This document shows, one piece after another, positions 1 to 10,500 of a DNA stretch of 14,749 nucleotides. The stretch lies in the NCBI GenBank assembly GCA_017503445.1, contig JAFVTB010000103.1, positions 1 to 14,749 of the forward strand. The letters run 5' to 3'. The notes beneath the pieces were generated by a model. That model had not been told where the DNA came from, searched no databases, and saw only the letters and a list, made by a program, of their open reading frames with translations. This DNA comes from Clostridia bacterium. Lineage in GTDB: Bacteria > Bacillota > Clostridia > Christensenellales > UBA1242. A program made the translations under genes and the position numbers. Position 1 is the stretch's first letter. The number at the start of each line of letters is the position of its first letter.

Positions 1-140
1 ATTGAAGGATTATTTCACTAAACTAAAAATAATTTTTTAAAAATTTTAATAAAAATAATTAAAAAAATAAAAAAATAAATTATTTTTATTTAAAATTATT
101 ATTTTTTTAATAAAAATTTAAAAATAATTATATTTTGACA
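1..140. other. AT-only intergenic region
   Basis: No gene is supported here. Positions 24-136 are 113 consecutive A or T bases, mostly short A-runs and T-runs. The only G and C bases lie in the first 23 positions and just before the proS terminator. In frame 1 the first bases read Ile-Glu-Gly-Leu-Phe-His-stop (TAA at 19-21). In frame 2 they read a 12-residue tail ending at TAA 37-39. Either could be the 3' end of a plus-strand gene cut by the window edge, which would make this a convergent intergenic region. That is a guess from a few codons. I see no tRNA, repeat or clean hairpin in the tract. Confidence 0.6.
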
Positions 141-146
141 AAAAAT

Positions 147-173
147 AAAATAATGCCGCATTGGCATTATTTT
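147..173 (-). terminator. Rho-independent terminator of proS, overlapping its stop codon
   Basis: Positions 152-157 (AATGCC) and 163-168 (GGCATT) are perfect complements around a 5-base loop. A/T pairs extend the stem outward to 147-157 with 163-173. Read on the minus strand, the GC core is followed by a T-rich run (ATTTTATTTTTT, down to about 140). The proS TAA (169-167) lies inside the stem, so termination begins within the gene's last codons. The T-tract strength is asymmetric and favours the minus strand, but the A/T-rich outer stem could also act on convergent transcripts. Confidence 0.8.
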
Positions 174-1399
174 TTATATTTTGCAATAATCTCTTCTTTA
201 GAAAGAAGTGTTTTTTCGCCGCAGCGGGCAAAAAATTCTGCCTTACCTTCGGTGGCATTTTTTCCAACCAAAATGTTGTATGGAATGCCAATCAGTTCGC
301 TGTCGGCAAGCTTGCTGCCCAAACGATCGGCGCGGTCATCCCAAATCACTTCAACGCCCAAAGCGGTAAGTTCATGATAAATTTCTTCTGAAAGATGCAC
401 TTGCGCTTCATCTTTCATATTGGCGGTGATGATATTCACAACAAAAGGTGCAACAATTTCCGGAAAGGCAATGCCGCGGGCGTCGTTATTTTGTTCAATG
501 ATTGAACATATCACGCGTTCAACCCCAATGCCATAGCAGCCCATTTGCAAAATTTCCGGCTTGCCGTCTGCGTTTATGAATGTCAGGTTCAAAGGGTCAG
601 AATAACGGGTTTTAAGCTTGAAAATATGCCCCATTTCATTGCCTTGAAGCACCTTTGCAATTGGTTTGCCGCATTCTGGACAAACACCGTTTGGCGCAAG
701 CTCCATATTGGCGCAAAAACCGCATTCGCAAACTGCAATTTCCGCTTCACCCTTGTCGCAAACACTCATAAATTCGTGGCATTCTTTTCCGCCCATTGCG
801 CCGCTGTCTGCCAAAACTTCCACAAAATCAAGACCAAAAGTGTTGAAAATTTCCTTATATGCGTTTTCCATTTTGATATAGTATTCATCCAAACTTTGGG
901 TGCTTGGATGGAAGCTGTAGGCATCTTTCATAATAAATTCGCGGGCGCGCATCACGCCGCCACGTGGGCGGATTTCATCGCGGTGCTTTTGCTGGATCTG
1001 GTAAACGCAAAAAGGCATATTTTTTGCAGATTTGATAAAGTTTTTTGCCATAAAACATGCATATTCTTCGTTGGTTGGGCTGATGGCATATTCTTTTTTA
1101 TTGCGGTCTTTCAAACGAAACATTTCATCGCCATATGCATCCCAGCGGTTGGTGGCAACAAGGTCTTCCTTCGCCACAAGGATTGGGAATTTCACAGGCA
1201 CTGCGTTGACACTTTCCATTTTTTCGTGGATCACTTTGCAAACTTTTTCGGCAACGCGCATAAATGTTGGAAGATAAACAAACAGCCCGCTTGAAACCTG
1301 TTTCATCATGCCACTTTTAAGCATAAGTTTTTGGCTTAAGTAGTCAACCCCGCTTGGTTCTTCTTTAAGGGTTGGAATAAAATAATTTGAAAATTTCAC
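167..1399 (-). CDS. proS: Prolyl-tRNA synthetase lacking the INS editing domain
   Basis: This cytoplasmic class II aminoacyl-tRNA synthetase charges tRNA-Pro with proline using ATP. From the GTG start it has 410 residues. Visible landmarks are the N-terminal FIPTLKEEPSG, the substrate loop PTNEE (108-112), motif 2 around HRDE (139-142) followed by REFIMKDAYSF, motif 3 GCYGIGVER (287-295) and a C-terminal anticodon-binding domain containing DDRADRLG. Standard bacterial ProRS is about 570 residues and carries an INS editing domain between motifs 2 and 3. Here the flanking cysteine motifs CECGFC (224-229) and CPEC (240-243) are only about ten residues apart, so INS is absent. The start is GTG 1399-1397: it has AAAGGA seven bases upstream, matches the usual family N-terminus and lies downstream of the proS promoter. 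Longer starts at 1429 (ATG) and 1453 (TTG) fall inside that promoter. The gene is monocistronic within the window. Confidence 0.95.
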   Translation of the reverse strand: MKFSNYFIPTLKEEPSGVDYLSQKLMLKSGMMKQVSSGLFVYLPTFMRVAEKVCKVIHEKMESVNAVPVKFPILVAKEDLVATNRWDAYGDEMFRLKDRNKKEYAISPTNEEYACFMAKNFIKSAKNMPFCVYQIQQKHRDEIRPRGGVMRAREFIMKDAYSFHPSTQSLDEYYIKMENAYKEIFNTFGLDFVEVLADSGAMGGKECHEFMSVCDKGEAEIAVCECGFCANMELAPNGVCPECGKPIAKVLQGNEMGHIFKLKTRYSDPLNLTFINADGKPEILQMGCYGIGVERVICSIIEQNNDARGIAFPEIVAPFVVNIITANMKDEAQVHLSEEIYHELTALGVEVIWDDRADRLGSKLADSELIGIPYNILVGKNATEGKAEFFARCGEKTLLSKEEIIAKYKK

Positions 1400-1406
1400 T
1401 TTGATA

Positions 1407-1412
1407 TCCTTT
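1407..1412 (-). promoter_or_regulatory. proS ribosome binding site
   Basis: The minus strand reads AAAGGA at 1412-1407, seven bases before GTG 1399. It decides the start: neither the ATG at 1429 nor the TTG at 1453 has a comparable site. The same AAAGGAT string precedes the 272-residue gene. Confidence 0.8.
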
Positions 1413-1424
1413 TTAACGGGGATA

Positions 1425-1453
1425 AGCATAGCATATTTTTTTTGAAAAATCAA
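1425..1453 (-). promoter_or_regulatory. proS promoter with extended -10
   Basis: On the minus strand, TTGATT (1453-1448) is followed by a 17-base spacer and TATGCT (1430-1425), with TG one base upstream of the -10 hexamer (TGCTATGCT). Predicted transcription begins near 1418, leaving a leader of about 20 bases that holds the ribosome binding site and the GTG start. The spacing and extended -10 fit a sigma-70/SigA-type promoter. Confidence 0.75.
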
Positions 1454-1465
1454 GATATTTTCCTG

Positions 1466-1520
1466 CGCGGTTTTTTGCGTGAAAATATTTTTGATTTTGC
1501 GCTTTTCAACCGCGTTTTTT
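1466..1520 (+). terminator. Possible hairpin with T-tract between the divergent promoters
   Basis: CGCGGTT (1466-1472) and AACCGCG (1508-1514) are perfect complements, and the second arm runs straight into six T residues (1515-1520). An inner pair, GAAAA (1481-1485) with TTTTC (1503-1507), continues the stem after an eight-base bulge on one side. The arrangement looks like a plus-strand terminator that would block transcripts coming from the antisense side of proS before the next promoter at 1522. The long imperfect loop makes this uncertain. Confidence 0.3.
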
Positions 1521-1521
1521 G

Positions 1522-1551
1522 TTGATAAATATTGTCGAAAAATGATATACT
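1522..1551 (+). promoter_or_regulatory. Promoter of the giant lipoprotein gene
   Basis: TTGATA (1522-1527) lies 18 bases before TATACT (1546-1551). A TG at 1543-1544 makes an extended -10 (TGATATACT). Transcription would start near 1558, giving a leader of about 31 bases. A second -10-like TATAAT occurs at 1562-1567 but has no good -35 at normal distance. The -10 box lies inside the palindrome at 1545-1564, so repressor control is likely (inference). Confidence 0.7.
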
Positions 1552-1564
1552 AAGGTTAGTATAT
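1545..1564. promoter_or_regulatory. Perfect 9-bp dyad over the -10 box, candidate operator
   Basis: ATATACTAAGGTTAGTATAT is a perfect inverted repeat of two 9-base arms around a GG centre. It covers the whole -10 hexamer of the giant gene's promoter and the predicted transcription start. That position and two-fold symmetry are typical of operators bound by dimeric winged-helix repressors, which block RNA polymerase. The stem is too AT-rich to be a convincing terminator and has no T-tract. I cannot assign it to a named regulator family, and no regulator gene lies in the window. Confidence 0.6.
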
Positions 1565-1577
1565 AATATCGCGCGTG

Positions 1578-1583
1578 AAGGAG
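1578..1583 (+). promoter_or_regulatory. Ribosome binding site of the giant gene
   Basis: AAGGAG ends five bases before ATG 1589. It selects 1589 over the in-frame ATG at 1532, which lies upstream of the predicted transcription start and would put 19 charged residues in front of an intact lipoprotein signal peptide. Confidence 0.9.
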
Positions 1584-1588
1584 AAAAA

Positions 1589-4500
1589 ATGAAAAAAGTT
1601 TTGTCAAGTTTGTTTGCTGTGGTGCTGATGCTTTTTTGTGGCATATGGCTGACGGCATGCGGCAATCAAAAATTTGATGTTGGGTTTAAACAAACCGAAA
1701 TCACCTTGGAAATGGGGCAAATTTATGACCCGTTTGATTTTATTGCAACCCCGCTGACGGATAAGCAAAAAGACAAGGTGCAGTTTAAATCAGAAAACGC
1801 CCAAATTGTTTATCTTGATTCAAACAAAATGCTGGTGCCAATAACCGCGGGGCAAACCACAATTTATGTCCAGGTGCAAAAACAAACAATTGCATCTTGC
1901 GTTGTCAATGTGCCTGCGCCACCAATTGTTTTAAATGCGCCAACGGGCTTGAATTATAACCAATCAAAAGGCCAACTTGAATGGAATTATTCATATTATG
2001 AACTTGATGGCGATATTCACACAAATGCAAAATATGTTTTGGAGATTGCCAAAGATGGCGGGGAATATCAGCAGTTTCAAGTTGAAAATGCCAATGTGTT
2101 TGCAATCACAGAACCCCACGCTTATGCCTATACGGCACGCATCCAAGCAAAAGCCGCAACCGATGCGTTCGCAAGCAGTGCATTCAGCGATGCCATAAAC
2201 TTCAATCTTATGGGCAAGCCAACCAATCTTGTCTTTAATCCACAAACAAAAACACTTTCTTGGCAAGATGATTCAAACCCTCAAGGCACAAAATATAACA
2301 TTTCTTACACTCTTAATGGTGGCATAGCTCAAACCATAAATGATGTTGAAGGGAAATCTTATGTGTTTGCAAATGCCGATGTTGGTGTGCATACATTCCA
2401 GGTGATCACCGTTGCCCCAACAGATGAATATTTTATAAATCAAAGTGATGTTTTGCGCGTTGAGCAATTGGGTGTGCTTAACCCAACATTCAATAATGGT
2501 GTGTTGACTTGGAATCAAATTGAAAGTGCAACCGGATATCATGTGCAAATTTTCCTTGATGGAACTTTGTTTGAAGAAGAAATTGTGCAAACAACAATTT
2601 CAACCCTTCCAAAAACCGCGTGCAGCATTGCAAGCAAAAACTATGAAGTTTGTGTGCAGCCGCTTGGCGATGATGAAAATATTTTTGACGGCAAAGTCAG
2701 CAAAAAAATTGGTTTTGAAAAACTTCCGCTTGCGCAAGTGGTTTATCATCAAACCCAAAACGCGTTTGAGGTTGCCAATGCAACCTTTGCCGCGTCATGG
2801 ATTAAACTTTCAAGCCAAAATGAAGTGCTTGATGGTACAAACAGTTTGGTGTTCACCGCGCAAAGTGAGTTGCCATATCAAATCACCGCCCGCCTTGTGG
2901 CCGCCAATCCTGCAGAACAAATTGATGGTGAAATCGCCACAACATTCACCGCGGGTGATGTGGCAACATATCAAACCATTCAAAATCTTTCAAACATTGC
3001 CATAAGCTATGCTGAAGAAGATGAAAATGGCTTTGTGCAATATATTGAACGTGAACCGGGTTGCACATATACAATATATCAAAACGGGCAAAAACTTGAA
3101 ATTGCCCCTGCAAACCACGCGTTTATGCTTGGAAGCGTTGTTGAACTTTTTGCCACACTTTCGCAGCACACATTTTCTGTGTATGTTGAAAAAGCGCCAA
3201 CTCAAACCGCATTCTTTGTGCCATCAAATGAAAGTTTGGCTGTTCAAAAACTTTCTGCACCAAAAACACTTACACTTGATGGTATCAATGTTAAGGTTGT
3301 GGATGCGCTTCCAGAGGGCGCAAGCCAGGTGGGATACACCATCAATGGTGAAACCACAAGCATCTTGAACACCACACAAACATCTTGGGGCATCACCGCA
3401 CGGTTTGTGGCGCAAAGCACCCCAATTGTTGTCCAAAATGGCGAAAGCACAATTCCAATGTTCTTTTCAAGTGGCGCCAGCACATATTTCCAAATCAAGC
3501 GCCTTGAAAAAGTGGATGGGCTTAAGTTTGATTATACAAACAAAACGCTTGTTTTCAACACCGTGCTTGAGGCAAACACATATGTTGGAAACTGCGGCGC
3601 GGCGCAGGTGTTTGAAACAACGCAAACTTCTGTTGTGCTTGAAAATGTTGTGGGCAAGGTTGTTGTGCAAGCGCGCCCTGCCGCTTGGGCGCCAATCACC
3701 ACCGGCACTGTTGGATATATCGAAAGTTTGCCAAGCGATATCACAATATATCAAATTGATAAACCCGAAAACCTTTGGCTTTCACTTGAAGAAAACGATG
3801 CCGTAACAGCACACTGGACGGCCCCAGATGAAACATATGGCAAAGATGTGGCCTACAGCGTGTTTGTGAAATATAATGACGGCGAATATATTCTTGAACA
3901 AAACAACATCACCACAACATCTTTCACATTTGCAAATGGATGTTTTGATAATGTTGGTGATTATGCAATCAAAGTGCAAGTTGAAAGTCCAAATGACGAT
4001 TTCTTGACCACCAATAATACTGAAAGTGTCAAGCTTTCGCGCCTTGCCGCGCCACAAACACTTTCAAGAAGTGGAAACACCTTGACCATCAAAAATTTCA
4101 ATGCTGGCAACATGTTTGGCGTTGTTGTCACAAAAGATATTGACGGCACACAAACCACCGCAACCCAAAGCAGTGACAAAATCACAATTGATTTGCAAGA
4201 TGCCCAAACCCTGACACTTTCAATCAAGTTTTTGGGAAAATTTGATGCAAAAGATGAAAAATATAACCTTGGCTCTTTGCCAAGCACATATACAATCTAT
4301 AAACTTGGTGCAGTTAAAAACCTTAAGTTTGATGGCATGCTTGATTATGTATTTGATTTTTCATGGACGCCAAACGAGCAAAATGAAAATGGCGTTGTTC
4401 CAGACTTTGTTGACTATAAGTATAAAACCAGTTATAATTCAACCCCTCAACCTTTGTATAAGAAAAAATCTGCTGCAATCACAAACAAAACGGGCAAGGA

Positions 4501-7500
4501 ATTCACATTCTTTGTTCGTGAGGTTGCCACAAATGATGAATGGTTCAGTATTGATCCAGGCAACACACGATATCTCAGCAGTGATACATACAAAGAGGTT
4601 CAAGTTTATCAAGAACAGCAAGTTACAAACCTTAAGGCAACAATTGATGATCAAAATGTCACCATTTCTTGGCATCATAAGCATGTTGAAGCATACACCC
4701 CAGGTGTTGATGCATACAATCCAACCTTCAGCATTGCATATATCAACAAAAACACCTCGTCACCAAAAATATTCCCAGGGCCAAAACCTGTTTATGTTGA
4801 TGGTGAAGGACAATTTGAACAGACATTTAAAATCAGTGATTTCTTTGCCGATGCGGGTCAATATTCGCTTTCAGTTTCTGTGGCATCAACCACAAAAACT
4901 TTGCCTGCTGAATCACTTACAATCAATTTCACCAGGTTATCTGCAATCACCAATCTTTCCTTAAATGATAACATTGGCACATTTGTGAATGCCGATGGCA
5001 GCGCGCTTGACACAAAAGGTGTTGAAAAACTTGTTGTAAGCGGCGCAGTCAGCCAAATTAACGGCGCAACGATAGACCTTTCGTCAGTCACCGCCGGTGA
5101 AGAAAAAACCGTCACCGTTTATCGCAAAGCCCAGATTGGCGAAGTTGGCATTTTAAATTATTATCTTGACAGCGCGCCTGCAACATTCACACTTGTGCGC
5201 CTTGAAAATCAAGATGTTGAAAAAGATTTGGCAAACAACAAACTTTATTGGCAAAATGTTGCCATTGCGGATGTCACACTTTTATATATGCTTGAAATTG
5301 AAAGTGCCGGCGGTTGGCCATTCACTCTTATTTGGAATGAAAGTTCAATTTCGCTTGATAATTCAATTTTGGCATCGCTTGACCTTGCTGCAGGCATCCA
5401 CAAAATTTCTGTGCGCACAATGGTTTCGGCAATGAATATAACAACCGCACAAACAGGATATCTTCCAAGTGATTTTGGCGGCGTTTGTGAAGTGGAAAAA
5501 CTTGCCACCGTGAAAAATCTTGCGCTTTCTGCAGATGAAAACAATGTTGTTTCGATTGCATTTGATGAGGTTATGGGCGCAAATCCAAATGAAGCATATA
5601 ACATTCAATACAACATTTTTATCGCAGACACTGCAACCAGTGTAAAAACCAAGAAATTAACCACCTCATCAACCACTGTCACCTGTGGTGATTGGTTCAC
5701 CGGCACCAAATATTTGTTTGTGCAAACAGTTGCTGAAGGCACAATCCCTGCCACAATATCTGCAGGCGTTTGCGTTGTGCAACTTGAATCAATCCTCACG
5801 CCTGCCACCACAGAAAAAGGAATTCTTTCTTGGGGTGTGGATGTGCAGGTGCAAACATTGCCAATTGGTGGATATGTTGTTGAAGTTTTGGATGCATCAA
5901 ACCAAAAACAATTTGACACATTGATTGCCAAAACAAACAAAACTTTTGATCTTTTGGCATATGAAAATGACTTTATTAAATTGCTTGATGGCGGCAAGTT
6001 TGTGGTAAGCGTGATGGTGAAAGGTGCAGCAAATGCCAATGCCACACTTTTGACACTTTCAAGTGCCAAAACCAATCTTGAAATCACCAAACTTTTCCAA
6101 CCAACAATTGAAGTGAAAAACAACTTTGTTGAAATTTTGTGTCCAAGCCAAACCCAAACAAATGTGCAATATTTTGTGACGATTTCCAACGGCACAGATT
6201 TAATTTTCAATGATTATTATTCTGCGCCAATTGATCTTGGCACAGACAATGCAAAATTTGAAATCACCGCATATGCAACCACAAAAACGGCAGTGAACAA
6301 TATCATCAATTCAAACACCGCCGCATCATCTTTGCCGTTTGAACGCTTGAGTGCGCCAACAAACCTTATGCTTTCAACCACAACCGATGCATCGCAAGAA
6401 AGTGTTTCAATTTCTTGGGATGCCAGTGCAAGTGCAAGCGGCTATGAAATTTATATAAATGATGCACTTGCGTTCACCGCGGATGCAGATCAAACAAGCT
6501 TCACATTTGATAAAGCCCTTATGCAAAATGCAGGAACATATCAAATCAAAATGCGTGCAATTGCCGAAGCCATTCCATATTCTGTCTTCACAGACAATGT
6601 GACGGCAATTCGCCTTGCGGCAATTGAAGGGGCATATGTCCAAAGCACAGGTGTTTTGCATATCCCAAGCATCGCACAATCTTCAAACGCTTATACAATT
6701 GCCCTTGCCTATACAGATATGGATAATCAAGCCGATGATGCAATTTTGGATCTCACCACACTTTCTTATGATGGATTCAACGATGAAATGATTGCACTTT
6801 CAAGTGGAACATTCTTTGTGGATATCCGCTTTGTGGGTGATGGCGTGATGAAAAACTCTGTTATCACACTTTCAAGTGCAAATGTGCAAGTTGTTGGCTT
6901 TAAGCTTGAAAGCCCAACAATCCAAATTGCCCCAAACAAAATGCAAATTCAAAATGCCACCACGCTTTTGCCAAATAATCTGCGCGCAGACACTGTTTCA
7001 AAAACCTTGTTTGGTGCAAATTTTGCGGGCACAACCGCAACACTGGATGATGGCACACCAATTGCAAATTTTGAAGATCAATCTTTGACTTATCCAAAAT
7101 CTTGGGTGGCTGGGGAATACACAATCACCGCACACGCCACACCACTTGATGATGTTGTCAATATTTTGCCAAGCAATCAAATCTCAAAAACCATAACACG
7201 CCTTGATGCGCCAACAAATTTAAAATTTGTGCGCAGCGAAATTGGCAACGAAGTTTACACAAGTGACAACAATGCCATTGCCTCAGAAGATTTCATTTCT
7301 TCAATCATAAGCTTTAAGTTTGATGCTGTGGCTAATGCAAATGGATATCTTTTGAACAATGGCGTCGAAGATTATGCTTCCTCAATCACTGCCACAAAAG
7401 TTGATGTTTTGAACACCTTTGAACAATTTGTTTATGGCGGCAAAAATGAAATCAATGTGGTTGCTGTTGCCAAAGTTGGCACGGATTTCATCAACAGTGC

Positions 7501-10500
7501 CCCAAGCACAATCACATTCCGTGTGCTGAGCCCTGTTGAAAGCATCACAACCAACGGGACAACCTTTGAATGGCAAACTTCCGAAAGTGATATTGTTGCT
7601 TTCTTGATTGCTGCAATTGAAAACCAAGCAGACAAACAACGCTTCTGGCAAAGCACCAGTGCCACCCAGCGCACCAGCAACCTTAACAACCTTCAATTTG
7701 AAGGGGATATGGCACTGAATATCAAAATTGTTGGCAATGTCACCACCGCCGGCACATCAAGTGATGTTGTTCTTGACAGCCGATATATGCAATACAACCA
7801 ACAATTTATCAAGCTTGCCCAAATCAAAGACCTTGCAACCGATAAAGGCCACCTGACATTCACAAAAATCAATGGTGCAGAACAATATGTTGCCAAAGTG
7901 TTTGAAAACGGGGCATTGAAACTTGAAACCGTGCTTGAAGATTATGCTGAAAAACTTAATCTTTCTGCCCAAGCCGGCATGTTTATCGGATATTCAAACC
8001 AAATTGCAGAACTTTCTGCAAATGTGGATTATGACATCCAAGTTTATGCAACTTCAACACAAGAAAATGTGCTTTTTGCAAACCCAAGTGATGCAATCAC
8101 TGCCAAAGTTTTGGAAAACAAAAATGCCCAAACCCCGCTTGCGCTTATCACCAATCAATATGGGCAATTGGATAAGAAAACCGTGCGCGTTGCGCTTGAT
8201 GAAAATGCAAAAGGTGTGTGGGTGGTTGAAAATGGCGTCTACACCGCGTTTGTGCTTGAAAAATCCACCACGCAATGGGCGTTCAGCCCAACCATTCTGC
8301 GCGGCGGCACAAAAGTGATGAGTTTTGCTGGCTTTGGCACAACCCAAAGCGGTGCAAACGGGCATTATTTGTCTTCCGCATTCAGCCCAATCACCCTGAC
8401 GGCCCTTGACAAAACGCAAATTGCAATCAAAGATGGCACAATCACATGGCAAAGTGTGACAGGTGCAGATGCATACTATGTTTATATCAACGGCAACCTG
8501 TTTGACGGTAAAGCATATTATTCAACCACACTTGCCCTTGACACATCTTTTGGTGGCCCAGAAAACAAAGATATTAAGATTGAAATTGTGCCTGTTGTTG
8601 TGGCAAATGACAAACTTTGGGGCCCAAAAGCAACATATGAAGTGACGCAGTTTATAAAAGACACCGAAAACACAAATGCAAACCAAAACATCGTGCAAAA
8701 ATTGCATATGCCAAACAATTTGTACGTGGAAAATGGCGCACTTTTGTGGACAAATGGCATTGCGGGGCTTGACACTTTCACTCAAGCCGCGCTTGATAAT
8801 CTGCTTAATGCCCTCAGAAACGACATCACCGAGGCAAACATCAATGCGCTTGAGGCATATATCCAAACCTTGTTCACAAAACCAATCACCATATATTCGC
8901 CATTTGTTGGATTTGAAGAACTTTTGGTGGACATCACATTCACCCAAGGTGCATTTGAAAAAACAATTCAATTTGATGCATTTGATTTCCTGACAATTTC
9001 ACCATCACAAAAACAAAATCTTGAGGCGCTTATCACAACCCTTAATGCCGATGTTGGTGAAATATATGATTCAATGGATCTTACAGCCGGCGGGCTTTAT
9101 GACTTTGAAGAAACGCAAACCTTTGCCACATTCAATCACTATCTTGCGGCACGCCTTGCGCTTATATTGCAACACTTTAATGATCAAAACCCAAATCTTC
9201 AAAAACTTCTTTCAGCCGATGAAACACCAAGATATCCAACCCAACAAACATTTTTTGAAGAACTTGAAGACGACCTTTCTGCAGAATTTGCCCCAGGCAC
9301 ATATTCAATCACAATCACCCAGCTTGGCAACAATGCCGATTGGCTTGACTCTTCAATCTCAGCCGCACAAGATATCTATCTTCCAGCGGCCGCAACAAAC
9401 CTTCAAATCATTGAAAAAGATTTCAATTATTATCTTTTGTGGGATGCCGTAACGCTTGATGGTGCGCTTTCATACAGCGCAAGCCATAATGCCGGACAAT
9501 CAAGCAAAGTTGTTTATGGGCTTTATGGCGAAACAAAAACAGGCGCACGCACGCTTATCACAACAACTGTTGGCGATTTGTTCTCTCCTGACGGCAAACG
9601 CTTAAGCATGGATTTGACAAATCTTATTGAAACCGGCGCGCTTGACACCACAATCACAAAACTTTTCCTTGTGGTGATGGGCAACATCAGTGGCAACACA
9701 GACCAAACCACCATTTTGAACGGTTTGAAATCTGCGCCTGTTGCAATCACGGTGCTTCCACAAGTGAAACCATCGCTTGTGAATGGCATTTTGCAGGTGC
9801 TTCCAAACCTTGATGGCGCAAATGCAAGTGTGATTATTGATGCGTTTGAAATCACCGCCCAAAACTTGGAAACAGAAATTATTTCTGGCACAACAATGTG
9901 GCATGGCGCGGCGCTTACCCCAAGTGTGCAATATGCACTTGCGGTGCGCTTTGTGGGTGAAGATATTGATGAAAATGCACAAGAAATGTATATCCTCAGC
10001 GGCAAAAAGTTTGATTTCAACCTCACAAAACTTGCGCCAATGGATGTCAAAGTAAATCAATATGGCATCTTTGAATGGATTGCACCAGACAACGCCCAAG
10101 GTTTCGCGCTTGACATCAACTCAAGTGGCAACTTGATTTATGTAAAGAACCCACAAACCACATCATACGAAAATCAAACAATTGGATTCAACAACTTCAA
10201 ATTCCAAACCCTTGGCCAAACATTGGCAATCAATCCAGGCGGGGCATACTTCATGACCAGTGCAGTGAACAATGCAAATTATGGCATTGATGCCGTGATG
10301 ATGACGGCCACACCAAATGTGTTTGTGGAAGATGGCCTTATCAAATGGCAACCGCTTGACACAACGCTTGCCGAAAACAACACCACCGGGGTGGGAATTG
10401 TTGGATATAAACTTGTGTTCACAAATGGCAAAACCCTTTTCACAACAAATCTTTCATCACCTGAACTTTCCAAAGATGAAAACGGCAATTTGTGTTTGGA

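Noticed and set aside
545..1294. 249-codon open frame on the plus strand antisense to proS
   Set aside because: Its product is unusually rich in Phe, Cys, His and Trp, with no recognisable domain or ribosome binding site. It mirrors the codon bias of proS.
1562..1567. TATAAT as the main -10 of the giant gene
   Set aside because: There is no -35 at 16-19 bases. TATACT at 1546 has both a TG extension and a -35 at 18 bases. It might act as a minor second start.
1532..1588. Upstream in-frame ATG at 1532 for the giant protein
   Set aside because: It lies before the predicted transcription start, has no ribosome binding site and would place 19 polar residues ahead of a complete lipoprotein signal peptide.
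8054..10099. Minus-strand open frames of 130-175 codons inside the giant gene
   Set aside because: They overlap a continuous modular protein, have low-complexity basic or Cys-rich translations and no start signals. They are shadows of the codon bias.
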